64,000 nt of DNA from contig JAEDGP010000003.1 of assembly GCA_016297405.1 (NCBI GenBank), positions 3,438-67,437 on the forward strand, in the 5' to 3' direction. Numbering within the stretch: position 1 is the stretch's first letter; every line of letters begins with the position of its first letter. Below the pieces are notes generated by a model. That model worked only from the letters and a program-made list of their open reading frames with translations, was not told the origin of the DNA and did no database searches. The translations under genes were made by a program, and so were the position numbers. The stretch comes from Treponema sp. Lineage in GTDB: Bacteria; Spirochaetota; Spirochaetia; Treponematales; Treponemataceae. This document shows positions 19,161 through 26,924 of the stretch, piece by piece.

Positions 19161-20009
19161 TTATTTTCTGTAAGACACAGAGCCATAGCGAAGATCTATT
19201 TCGCCGGCATCAGGCTCAATTTTATTTACAACATCTAATGCTATCATCATATACTTTAATGAATCTTCATTCAATGAGCGATCGGTAAGAACTCGAACTT
19301 TTGATGCTACAGGAATAAGAACAAGCTCATAGTTTCCATATTCTTTTGGTACTACACAGATTTCTGAGACTGCAGCCAGATATTTCTGAGGCAATTTCTG
19401 AATATTGTAAATCTGTTCGATAAGTGGTCTATATTTTGAAGGAAGTCTCATCCCATCAGAATAATGTTCTACAGGAAGACCAGAAATAATTGGCATTGAT
19501 GCATTTTCTGCATCCCCTTTTCTTTCAGGGAAAATATATCCATTCCTGTCAATCTGTACTGGAACAGAATGTCCGTTGTTAACTATAAATGTGGAGGCAA
19601 CTGGTGTTCTTTCAGCCACTTCAATGTAGATTTTATTTGGAAACGATTTGCGTACTGAAACAGTGTCGATACCTGGCATGGATGCTATAATGGCAACAGC
19701 TTTATCTGCATCAAAATCAAACCAGTTGGCCACATTCATAGGTCTAAGAACATCTACAATTTCACCGGCAGAGTAATTCTCTGTTCCTGACACAGATACT
19801 ACAGGATATTCAAGACTAGGCTTAAGAAATTTATAATAGGCAAATTCTCCTGCAACACAAAGTGCAAGAACCACAAAAACAACTTTAAGTACTGTAATTA
19901 ACTTATCCTGCTTTGCTTCCCTCTGCATTGCTGGAATGAAGTCAGATTTCTTTGCTCCAAAGAAATCATCATCTTCATAATCGGTGAACTGAATACTTAA
20001 ATCACTCAT
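19161..20009 (-). CDS. ftsQ: Cell division protein FtsQ (DivIB), POTRA domain
   Basis: This 282-residue bitopic membrane protein has a cytoplasmic N-terminus of about 35 residues and one transmembrane segment (LITVLKVVFVVLALCVAGEF). A periplasmic POTRA-like domain follows, beginning VSVSGTENYSAGEIVDVL, with IPGIDTVSVRKSFPNKIYIEV-like strands. FtsQ bridges FtsL/FtsB and the septal synthase. Sequence conservation is low, so the position between ftsW and ftsA is important evidence. The start overlaps ftsW by eight bases. Confidence 0.9.
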   Translation of the reverse strand: MSDLSIQFTDYEDDDFFGAKKSDFIPAMQREAKQDKLITVLKVVFVVLALCVAGEFAYYKFLKPSLEYPVVSVSGTENYSAGEIVDVLRPMNVANWFDFDADKAVAIIASMPGIDTVSVRKSFPNKIYIEVAERTPVASTFIVNNGHSVPVQIDRNGYIFPERKGDAENASMPIISGLPVEHYSDGMRLPSKYRPLIEQIYNIQKLPQKYLAAVSEICVVPKEYGNYELVLIPVASKVRVLTDRSLNEDSLKYMMIALDVVNKIEPDAGEIDLRYGSVSYRK

Positions 20010-21201
20010 AAACGTTTACTCCGGAAAAACTATTTATTAATACAACATTATTTTCATCCACAATGTCATTTTCGGTATCAAATCGTGAGGCATTAATGAT
20101 AAAACCACACATTGCAAGGGAAAGAACGATTGACGATCCCCCAAGCGAAAAGAAAGGAAGGGGTATTCCAGTCGAAGGAAGAGCCCCGCAAACTACTGCG
20201 CAGTTCAAAAGAGACTGAAGCAGTATCATGGAAACAAAACCAAAGCTGGCATATGCGGCAAAACGGTTTTTGCAGATAACAGCTGTTCTGTACCCTCTCC
20301 AGGAAAACACTCCAAGAAGCACAAAATACACAATCACGCCAAAAAGACCCATTGCTTCTGACCATGCAGCAAAAATATAGTCCGACTGAACTTCAGGAAC
20401 CCTCATACTGACATTCAACCCGGATCCAATTCCAGTTCCCCAAAATCCACCAGTACTTACAGCTCTTTTGGAAAGAATCGGCTGATAATTGATTGTATCT
20501 GCATGCTCTTCTGGTCTGACAAAACCAATCACACGTTCAATTCGGTATTCCTCGCTCAGTACAAAAATTCCAAAAGCAATCAAAAGCAACGGAAGCAGCA
20601 GAAAGAACCACCTCAGACGCACTCCGGAAGCCACAAACATAACCATGCAAACAACAAAAATAAAAGCTGTTGTTGAAAGATCTTTCTGAAACGCAACCAA
20701 AAGCAACTGGAAAAGCATCATCATGACACAAGGAAAAAGAGTCTTTTCATCATCGTCTAAAATAGAAGCTTCCTTGTCAAAGTAATTGGCCAGATAAAGC
20801 ACAATTGCAAATTTTACCAATTCAGAGGGCTGAAAAGTAAAGTTCATTGGCATTCTGATCCATCGAACCGCATCATTCTTTTCTATTCCTATGCCAGGTA
20901 CATGAATGAGCAAACAGAGCATAATCGTCAGAAAAACAATAAATGGCAACATTTTTTTGATAAGCTGCATTCTTACACTGGCAAAGAAAAGCAGAAGAAA
21001 AATGCCAAAAGCCACATATGCCAACTGTCTTTTCACAAAATACATGGAATCACCGAACATTTTGCTGGCAGTATTCCCAGATGCAAAATATAGCGTGAAT
21101 ATACCAAGCCCAAGCAAAAGTATGGTTGAAAGCAAAAAGAGAAAATCGCTTTTATGATATTTTTCCAACGGACGGTCAGAAAAAAATACGTATCCACCCA
21201 T
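20002..21201 (-). CDS. ftsW: SEDS peptidoglycan glycosyltransferase FtsW
   Basis: This 399-residue polytopic membrane protein has about ten hydrophobic segments. SEDS family markers include VRWIRMPMNFTFQPSELVKFAIVL (ending in the conserved QPSE-x-K region) and GALPSTGIPLPFFSLGGSS near the C-terminus. FtsW polymerises lipid II glycan strands at the septum, working with a class B PBP, which is not encoded nearby. It is named FtsW rather than RodA because it lies in the division cluster between murF and ftsQ. Its ATG overlaps the murF stop. Confidence 0.93.
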   Translation of the reverse strand: MGGYVFFSDRPLEKYHKSDFLFLLSTILLLGLGIFTLYFASGNTASKMFGDSMYFVKRQLAYVAFGIFLLLFFASVRMQLIKKMLPFIVFLTIMLCLLIHVPGIGIEKNDAVRWIRMPMNFTFQPSELVKFAIVLYLANYFDKEASILDDDEKTLFPCVMMMLFQLLLVAFQKDLSTTAFIFVVCMVMFVASGVRLRWFFLLLPLLLIAFGIFVLSEEYRIERVIGFVRPEEHADTINYQPILSKRAVSTGGFWGTGIGSGLNVSMRVPEVQSDYIFAAWSEAMGLFGVIVYFVLLGVFSWRGYRTAVICKNRFAAYASFGFVSMILLQSLLNCAVVCGALPSTGIPLPFFSLGGSSIVLSLAMCGFIINASRFDTENDIVDENNVVLINSFSGVNVYE

Positions 21202-22673
21202 TACTTATCAACCTCTTGATCTTCTGCAATCTGAGTAATCACTCTTTCAAGAGAAAGTCCTCTGGAAGCTTTTACAAGAATGAGGGCATTGTCCTTTGCG
21301 TTATTCAAAATAAAAGACGAAGCTTCCAAAATCTGTTCAGAGCCAAAATCCTGGCTATAGAAACACGAAAGTTCGTTCTTAACCAGTGGCTTCACCACAT
21401 CAAAAGCATTCTTCATGGCCATTCCAAAAAGCACAATTGAATCAGGCATTGAAGAAGCAAGTTTCTGGCCAATTTTCTTATGTTCATCCCCGGATTTTTC
21501 GCCAAGCTCCAGCATATCCCCAAGAACATAGATTTTCTGGCTCACCTCAAGCTTTGAACAAAATTCAAGCACACTTGCCATGGAATCAGGATTTGCATTG
21601 TAGCAGTCTTTTATTACCTGAACCTTTTTGCCATTTTTGAGCTTTAAGCCAAAAGTTTCCATTCTGCCACCAATAGCATTCATGCCTTCAATGCCAGCCT
21701 TAATTTGAGACGCAGAAAGTCCAAGAGTTCTTCCAACCGCCACTGCTGCCAGTGCATTCAAATAATTGTATCTGCCAGAAAGCTTCAGGCGAATGTCTGT
21801 TCCATCCAGACTGAACAAAGTTCCGTTCAATCCATCATCACTTTTAAAAACCACATGGCTTTCAGAAGCAGACACCACATCGCCATAACGAACAACCTGA
21901 CCTTTTACCACTTCCTTTAAAAAATCAAAATAATCGTCAGCAGCTGGAATGAAAGCTGCTCCATCTGATGGAATATATTCGTAAATATGGCGCTTCTCAA
22001 AAGCAATATTATCACGGCTTCCAAGAATTCCAATATGTGCCGTTCCTACATTTGTAATCACAGCATATTTTGGTTTCAAAACGCAAGCGATCTCTGCAAT
22101 TTCGTTTTTGCGGTTCATGCCCATTTCAAAAACGCCACATTCATGCTCTTTTCTGATGTTAAATACAGAAAGCGGCAGTCCGGTTTCACTGTTAAAATTT
22201 CCCTGTGTATAAACCACATTGAATTTCTGCTTCAACACAGAAACAACCAGCTCTTTTGTTGTGGTTTTTCCGCTTGACCCTGTGATTCCAACCTTTATGA
22301 GATTTGGAAATTTTTCAACATAACGTTCAGCCGCTTTCTGCAAAGCAGTCATTGTATTTGAAACTGCAAAAACACAAAGATTTATGTTTTTTGCTGACAA
22401 ATCTACATATTTTTGACCATTTTTGAAATTTTCATCAGCGCTGATAAAAACAACGGTCGCTCCTTTTTCCACAGCCTGATCTACATATTTGTGACCATCT
22501 TGAAACTCCCCTGCAAGAGGCACAAATAATGAACTGGCACAAACATTTCTACTGTCTGTTGTAACACTTGAAAAGAAGAAATTTTTCTTGTTAACGTTAG
22601 ACCCAATGAAAGTTCCATGAACAGCATCACATAGCTGATCAAAACTCAAAAGACTTTCAGTTTCGCCGTTCAT
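21201..22673 (-). CDS. murF: UDP-MurNAc-tripeptide-D-Ala-D-Ala ligase MurF
   Basis: MurF adds D-Ala-D-Ala to the peptidoglycan precursor in the cytoplasm using ATP. The 490-residue protein has the Mur ligase N-terminal domain, then the P-loop VGITGSSGKTTTKELV at about residues 128-143, a central domain with NYLNALAAVAVG, and the C-terminal domain with NANPDSMASVLE and VLGDMLELG. MurC, MurD, MurE, MurG and MraY are absent here, so murF is the only precursor-synthesis gene kept in this cluster. It overlaps ftsL by four bases. Confidence 0.96.
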   Translation of the reverse strand: MNGETESLLSFDQLCDAVHGTFIGSNVNKKNFFFSSVTTDSRNVCASSLFVPLAGEFQDGHKYVDQAVEKGATVVFISADENFKNGQKYVDLSAKNINLCVFAVSNTMTALQKAAERYVEKFPNLIKVGITGSSGKTTTKELVVSVLKQKFNVVYTQGNFNSETGLPLSVFNIRKEHECGVFEMGMNRKNEIAEIACVLKPKYAVITNVGTAHIGILGSRDNIAFEKRHIYEYIPSDGAAFIPAADDYFDFLKEVVKGQVVRYGDVVSASESHVVFKSDDGLNGTLFSLDGTDIRLKLSGRYNYLNALAAVAVGRTLGLSASQIKAGIEGMNAIGGRMETFGLKLKNGKKVQVIKDCYNANPDSMASVLEFCSKLEVSQKIYVLGDMLELGEKSGDEHKKIGQKLASSMPDSIVLFGMAMKNAFDVVKPLVKNELSCFYSQDFGSEQILEASSFILNNAKDNALILVKASRGLSLERVITQIAEDQEVDK

Positions 22674-22972
22674 TTTTTCCTCCCATTCATATCCACACGG
22701 ACAATCTCTTCTGTTGTTGCAGGCTTCATTCCCAGGTCTTCAGCCTCTTTTTCTATTCTTTCAACGCTTGTCAGCTGACCAATCTCGCCAACAAGCCTTT
22801 TGTTTTTTTCTTTTAAATCTTCCTGTTTGTGCTCAAGAACCTCAATCTGCTTCTTTAGATCAGCATTCTTTCTTGATTGATTGGCAACCACCATCAAAAG
22901 GAATGGAATTGCAATGGTCACCGCACAAAGAAAGATTTTTCCACCAACGTCCTTCATCCTCTTATTCATCAA
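22670..22972 (-). CDS. ftsL: FtsL-like division protein
   Basis: This 100-residue bitopic protein has a short cytoplasmic start, one transmembrane helix (IFLCAVTIAIPFLLMVVANQ) and a leucine-zipper-like coiled coil (LKKQIEVLEHKQEDLKEKN). This is the standard FtsL/DivIC build. FtsL forms a periplasmic coiled-coil complex with FtsB and FtsQ that activates septal synthesis. The family is too short and variable to name from sequence alone; its place between rsmH and murF, overlapping both by four bases, makes the call good. Confidence 0.82.
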   Translation of the reverse strand: MMNKRMKDVGGKIFLCAVTIAIPFLLMVVANQSRKNADLKKQIEVLEHKQEDLKEKNKRLVGEIGQLTSVERIEKEAEDLGMKPATTEEIVRVDMNGRKK

Positions 22973-23958
22973 TACCCCTCCACTCCAAGCAAATGGTTTT
23001 CATTTGCATCATGGATTTTGCGAACTACACGAAGTTTTGCGCTTCTGGAAGGGGAATTCGCCTTAATTTCTTCTTCTGTAGGACCTATAGGTTTGCGAGT
23101 CAGAATCTCTGCGCAAGCATTGCCACCACATCTGCATTGAGCAACTTCAGGGGGACAAACACATTGCTTGCCAAGGTTCCTGAAGTAATTCTTAACAATT
23201 CTGTCTTCCAGAGAATGAAAAGTGATTACACCAAGTTTTCCCCCAGGAATCAGCAGATTGAAGGCATTGTGCAAAGCTTGAGGTATATGACGAAGTTCAC
23301 TATTAACAGCAATGCGCAAAGCCTGAAAAGTTCGAGTTGCAGGATGTATCGCGCCGTAGCGATAACTACCAGGAACAACATCGAAAATCAAATCTGCAAG
23401 AGCCTTTGAGGTCTGGATTCTGCTTGCACTTCTTGCTTCAACGATTCTGTGAGCGATTCGTCTTGAAAACTTTTCTTCACCATAAAGGTAAATGAGATTC
23501 GCAAGCTCTTCTTCTCTCATGTCATTCACAAGATCCGCTGCAGATTCCTTTTCCGAATTCGGATCCAATCGCATATCCAACGGTTCGTCATAACGGAAAG
23601 AAAAACCTCTCCCTGACTTTTCGTAATGGAATACAGAAATTCCAAGATCAAAAAGAATCAGGTTCGGTTTTGGATATTGAGCCGGATAAGATTCATAAAA
23701 ATCATTGAACCAGCCGTTATAAAAATGCATTCTGTCACCGAAAACGCTAAGGCGTTCCCTAGCCCTAGCCTGGATGACAGAATCTGCATCGATACCAATA
23801 ATATTGAGGGAATTAAATTTAGAAAGAAAGGCATTGGAATGACCGCCTTCACCCAAAGTAGAATCAACCATCCAGCAGTCTTTTTCAAAAGATTCTCCGA
23901 TTGGACTAAGCCAATCAAGACAAGGCTGCAACAAAACCGGCGTATGAACGATTTCCAC
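22969..23958 (-). CDS. rsmH: 16S rRNA (cytosine1402-N4)-methyltransferase RsmH
   Basis: RsmH (MraW) methylates C1402 of 16S rRNA using SAM. The N-terminus HTPVLLQPCLDWL and the SAM-binding WMVDSTLGEGGHSNAFL are typical. Further family markers are DLGISVFHYEKSGRGFSFR, PLDMRLDP, HPATRTFQALRIAVNSE and LGVITFHSLEDRIVKN. At 329 residues it is close to the family size. It is the second gene of the mraZ operon. Confidence 0.97.
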   Translation of the reverse strand: MEIVHTPVLLQPCLDWLSPIGESFEKDCWMVDSTLGEGGHSNAFLSKFNSLNIIGIDADSVIQARARERLSVFGDRMHFYNGWFNDFYESYPAQYPKPNLILFDLGISVFHYEKSGRGFSFRYDEPLDMRLDPNSEKESAADLVNDMREEELANLIYLYGEEKFSRRIAHRIVEARSASRIQTSKALADLIFDVVPGSYRYGAIHPATRTFQALRIAVNSELRHIPQALHNAFNLLIPGGKLGVITFHSLEDRIVKNYFRNLGKQCVCPPEVAQCRCGGNACAEILTRKPIGPTEEEIKANSPSRSAKLRVVRKIHDANENHLLGVEGY

Positions 23959-23984
23959 TTCGATTCCCCACTTTTTTTTACATA

Positions 23985-24428
23985 CTAGAAGTTAATGTCC
24001 TTAAATTGCTCACTTGCTTCCAGAAGTTTTTCTTCAGTTTCGCAAAGATAGCTTTCATAAGAAGCGGCATTCCAAAGTTCAACAAAACGTTGTTCACCAA
24101 GGAAAACGCAATCTTTTTCAAGCCCGGCAAATTCGCGCAAACTTTGTGGGATAGAAAGACGACCTGATTTATCAAATTCGATTTCCTGAGCCGGAGCAAT
24201 AAAACGTCTCATAATGATTCGATTCTGCTCGCTAAAAGGAGAAGCATTTGCCATCAGTTTTGATGACATACTCTCCCATTCCTCAGGAGTAAAAAGCCAC
24301 AAACATCGATCGACAGATTTTGTAACAATCATGACATTTGAAGAAATTCCGGCACGAAGCTTTGTAGGAAACATAATTCTTCCCTTTTCATCAAGGGTAT
24401 TTCTGTATTCACCTGTAAGCAATTTCAT
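23985..24428 (-). CDS. mraZ: Transcriptional regulator MraZ
   Basis: MraZ is a double SpoVT/AbrB-fold DNA-binding protein that controls its own division operon. MKLLTGEYRNTLDEKGRIMFPTK and the second copy IEFDKSGRLSIPQSL are the two DxKGR and DxxGRxxIP motifs. The ATG at 24428 gives 147 residues, the usual size, and begins at the conserved GEY segment. An upstream in-frame GTG at 24443 would add five residues and would lie inside the operator repeats. It is the first gene of the cluster and has a promoter and an operator directly upstream. Confidence 0.96.
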   Translation of the reverse strand: MKLLTGEYRNTLDEKGRIMFPTKLRAGISSNVMIVTKSVDRCLWLFTPEEWESMSSKLMANASPFSEQNRIIMRRFIAPAQEIEFDKSGRLSIPQSLREFAGLEKDCVFLGEQRFVELWNAASYESYLCETEEKLLEASEQFKDINF

Positions 24429-24429
24429 G

Positions 24430-24464
24430 CCACTTTCTTCCACTTTTTACTACTTTTTCCCACT
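24430..24464 (-). promoter_or_regulatory. MraZ operator: four repeats at 10-bp spacing
   Basis: On the minus strand AGTGG-like units occur every 10 bp. The plus-strand complements are CCACT at 430-434, CCACT at 440-444, CTACT at 450-454 and CCACT at 460-464 (all 24-kb coordinates). MraZ is known to bind TGGG-type direct repeats separated by five bases, giving the same 10-bp period. The array lies between the -10 box and the start codon and covers the ribosome-binding region, so binding could repress both steps. Confidence 0.85.
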
Positions 24465-24472
24465 TACTCACT

Positions 24473-24500
24473 ATTTTACTGTAAAAATTCCTAAAGTCAA
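24473..24500 (-). promoter_or_regulatory. Promoter of the mraZ division operon
   Basis: On the minus strand TTGACT (24495-24500) and TAAAAT (24473-24478) are separated by 16 bp. The MraZ operator begins eight bases downstream of the -10 box. Confidence 0.7.
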
Positions 24501-24591
24501 CAACATTTCTTGCCGAAAATAGAAAAAGTCAAATATCATAAATTAATTTATCTTTTTGTTTGTATAGCACTTTTTTGACCAGTCAATTTCA

Positions 24592-25320
24592 ATGAAAAAC
24601 ATAAACACATATAACGAAAGTTCTCTTCACCTTACGCTAAAAAAGCTATACAGCCTGAACGAAGGAGACAGGACTGAAGTCGTTCTTGACGGGCACATTT
24701 ATGACATCGTCACAAAAGATCAGGATGTAATCGAAATCCAGACAAAAAACATTTATTCACTGAAAGAAAAAATTCTGAATTCCCTTTCAAAAGACAGAAA
24801 CGTAAAAATCGTCCATCCAATACCATGCATAAAAATAATTCAGACTAAAGATAAAGAAGGAAACATAATTTCCTGCAGAAAAAGCCCTAAAAAACTGAGC
24901 ATCTATTCAGTCTTTAACGAAATAAAAAGCTTTTTTCCAATATTACTCATGGAAAATTTCTGTCTTGAATTGATAATCTGTGAAATCACAGAAGAAAGGG
25001 TTCGCACTGAAGAAAAAGAGCAGTCAAAAAACAAGCGAAGAAGATTCAAAAAAAACTGGCAGATCGTAAACAAAAAACTTGATAAAATCATCGAAACAAA
25101 AACATTTAAAACTCGGCAGGATTATCTTTCCCTGCTCCCAGAAAATCTACCAGCTGAATTTTGCGTAAACGATATAAAAAACGCATTCAAAATCGACAAA
25201 ACCAAAAATGCAGATTGCATAAAAAATGCAAATATAATGATCTGGACTTTCTCCAAAATTGGAATAATTGAGTTTATCGGGAAAAAAGGAAATTCAAAAA
25301 TTTACAGACTATCAAAATAA
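24592..25320 (+). CDS. Unrecognised protein: PD-(D/E)XK nuclease-like domain plus winged helix (predicted)
   Basis: I cannot name this 242-residue protein. Its N-terminal 60 residues have the order of a restriction-endonuclease-like core: SLHLTLKKLYSLNEGDRTEV, then GHIYDIVTKDQDVIEIQTKN. The candidate acidic residues are E29, D38 and E48, with Q50 and K52 in an E-x-Q-x-K arrangement. Conserved-looking segments IVHPIP and SCRKSPKK follow. The middle is basic (KNKRRRFKKNW), and the end (MIWTFSKIGIIEFIGKKG, then KIYRLSK) looks like a winged helix with a wing hairpin. It is transcribed away from mraZ. No ribosome site or clear promoter is seen at the ATG. The nuclease reading is inference; a DNA-binding regulator is also possible. 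Confidence 0.7.
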   Translation: MKNINTYNESSLHLTLKKLYSLNEGDRTEVVLDGHIYDIVTKDQDVIEIQTKNIYSLKEKILNSLSKDRNVKIVHPIPCIKIIQTKDKEGNIISCRKSPKKLSIYSVFNEIKSFFPILLMENFCLELIICEITEERVRTEEKEQSKNKRRRFKKNWQIVNKKLDKIIETKTFKTRQDYLSLLPENLPAEFCVNDIKNAFKIDKTKNADCIKNANIMIWTFSKIGIIEFIGKKGNSKIYRLSK

Positions 25321-25760
25321 AACAAAAAAAAGTCAAACATCCAAATCAAAATGAGATTTACAAAAAGAACGCTGCCCCTAGGAAAAGAGCTACCTTAAAG
25401 CCGTTGCCTGGCAGCATGAAACAGCGACTTTAAACAGAAAGTTATTCAGAAAACTTTATTCATACTTCAACATTATTTTAAAAGCTCATATACACCGGCT
25501 ACAGCTTTATAATTACGCATTAAACATTGTTAATTCTCTATTCTATTAAACAATTCTTCATTATATTTAAATTTTGACAGAAAAAGACATAACAGAAAAA
25601 AATCTTGAAGCTTTTATTTTGTTTAAGTTCTGATTGAATAATTTGTTCTGTTCATAGTGTTTGTGTTCTTTTTTTAGTCCTCGGTGGTATGTTTTAAATT
25701 TCAGTCATAATGTACAGGGAGTTTTTGAGGAAGCAGATTTGATAATTTTTTTACAAAAAA
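25321..25760. other. Gene-free 440 bp with a structured element at 25371-25431
   Basis: This stretch lies between the convergent 24592 gene and the barrel gene and has no convincing reading frame. AAAGCCGTTG (25397-25406) pairs with CAGCGACTTT (25422-25431) around a 15-base loop, one mismatch. GCTGCC at 25371-25376 can instead pair with GGCAGC at 25410-25415, which lies inside that loop. Two mutually interfering helices in an otherwise AT-rich gap suggest a small RNA or a 3' structured element. On the minus strand the element is followed by TTCTTTTTG. No known riboswitch consensus was recognised. Confidence 0.35.
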
Positions 25761-26372
25761 TCAAGTTTTAGGATTGAAGATTTTTTTCAGATTTAGTTTA
25801 AAACGGATTCCAAATTCATTGTTGTTTTTTTTAAGGTCTTTTGCATAATCTGGCAGATTATTATTTGAAATTGTTATTCGGTAGCCGTAGAAAAAATCTA
25901 TTAAAACATAATTTTTGATATTTTGTTTCCAGCCAATTTGAGGAAATAAATTTATGATTGTATCGCTAGATTCTTCTTTGGAACTTATATAATTTATGAA
26001 ATCTGTGGAAATTCCAAAGCCTAAATAAAGCCAGTTTAATTTTTTGTTGAATGGATACAGATAGCTGTCTAAGCCAATTCCTACAGTGGTAATAATTACA
26101 TCATAATCAACGGGCCATACTGTCATGTGGGAAAACTTTCCTTTTATTGACCAAAAATCAGTTAAAAGATGTTCGTATGAAAAACCAAGCCCCCAGCCGT
26201 TATTCTTTAGGCCTGTAAGTGTATAAGAAGTATCCAGGGAAAAAATGCTGTTTTCAATAAATGACGAATTTTTTAAAATTTCAGAAGAAGAATCGGTCTG
26301 GGTTATCTTTTCAATGGAATGAAGCGATGGGAGCATAAAAAATAAAAAGAAAAAGAAGAAGCATTTTTTCAC
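25761..26372 (-). CDS. Probable outer-membrane beta-barrel protein, unrecognised
   Basis: The 203-residue protein has a strong signal peptide (KK, then a run of about ten phenylalanine-rich hydrophobic residues, LPSLHS). It is followed by alternating aromatic and polar segments such as NNGWGLGFSYEHLL, WLYLGFGISTDF and NEFGIRFKLNL, the pattern of a small transmembrane beta barrel. No specific family is recognised. The start codon is GTG: the -10 box TATAAT ends seven bases before it and there is no ribosome site, so the mRNA would be nearly leaderless. It forms a single-gene unit beside a gene-free zone. Confidence 0.7.
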   Translation of the reverse strand: MKKCFFFFFLFFMLPSLHSIEKITQTDSSSEILKNSSFIENSIFSLDTSYTLTGLKNNGWGLGFSYEHLLTDFWSIKGKFSHMTVWPVDYDVIITTVGIGLDSYLYPFNKKLNWLYLGFGISTDFINYISSKEESSDTIINLFPQIGWKQNIKNYVLIDFFYGYRITISNNNLPDYAKDLKKNNNEFGIRFKLNLKKIFNPKT

Positions 26373-26379
26373 AGAAATA

Positions 26380-26408
26380 ATTATATCATTTCATTTACTT
26401 CCCAACAA
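26380..26408 (-). promoter_or_regulatory. Promoter of the barrel gene, leaderless geometry
   Basis: On the minus strand TTGTTG (26403-26408), a 17-bp spacer and TATAAT (26380-26385) are followed by seven bases and the GTG start codon. Confidence 0.75.
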
Positions 26409-26778
26409 ATAGGGATTTGTTTAACGATGGCAGAAAAAGAGCGAAAATTGCGTAAAATTCGCTTTTCCCTGGAGCCAAAACAGAATTACTGGAGAACAAA
26501 TGACCTGTTTTTTAAATAAAAATATAAAATCCCGGTCAAAAAACTGGGTTACCATACTAAATTCAATTGGAATGCGGCAGAAAAGGATAATTGGTCCTAA
26601 AAATATTAATTTGTGGGAAGAGAAGAATTTTTAGCTGATTTTAGCCTGAAGTTGCTGTAAACTTACAAATCTTGTAGATAAAATCATAAGTGCTGCCATT
26701 AGCTACGGAATTTATATGGGATTTAGGAAATTAAAACAAATATGATAGTGTTTTGATTTTTCCAAATCTCCCCAGAGC
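26409..26778. other. Gene-free AT-rich stretch
   Basis: No reading frame of note or recognisable RNA is seen. The only structure is AGCGAA (26440-26445) with TTCGCT (26458-26463) followed by three further T, a weak hairpin on the plus strand with no gene before it. The stretch separates the barrel gene promoter from the repeat behind flaA. Confidence 0.5.
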
Positions 26779-26908
26779 AAAAAAAGGGGGGTGTCCAATA
26801 AGTTTTCATTACGGTGGTTGAGTTTATCGAAACCACCACATTTAGTGTGATGGTCATTTCGACAGGCTCAATGACCACTGCAATTTATACTTTTGGGACA
26901 TCCCCTTT
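26779..26908 (-). repeat. Composite inverted repeat acting as terminator of the flaA operon
   Basis: The outer arms GGGGGTGTCC (near 26788) and GGGACATCCCC (near 26900) pair. On the minus strand the element is followed by a run of seven T (26779-26785), as in an intrinsic terminator. Inside are two palindromes: GGTGGTT (26814-26820) with AACCACC (26832-26838) around a GAGTTTATCGA core, and GGTCATT (26853-26859) with AATGACC (26871-26877) around TCGACAGGCTC. The second copy of the family is at 37789-37976. Confidence 0.75.
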
Positions 26909-26924
26909 ACAATCACGAAAAGAA

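Noticed and set aside
24592..25320. Possible toxin or restriction system next to mraZ
   Set aside because: No partner methylase, specificity subunit or antitoxin lies beside it; it stands alone, so only the domain prediction is reported.
26437..26467. Hairpin followed by T on the plus strand
   Set aside because: No plus-strand gene precedes it and the stem is weak and AT-rich inside, so it is not called a terminator.
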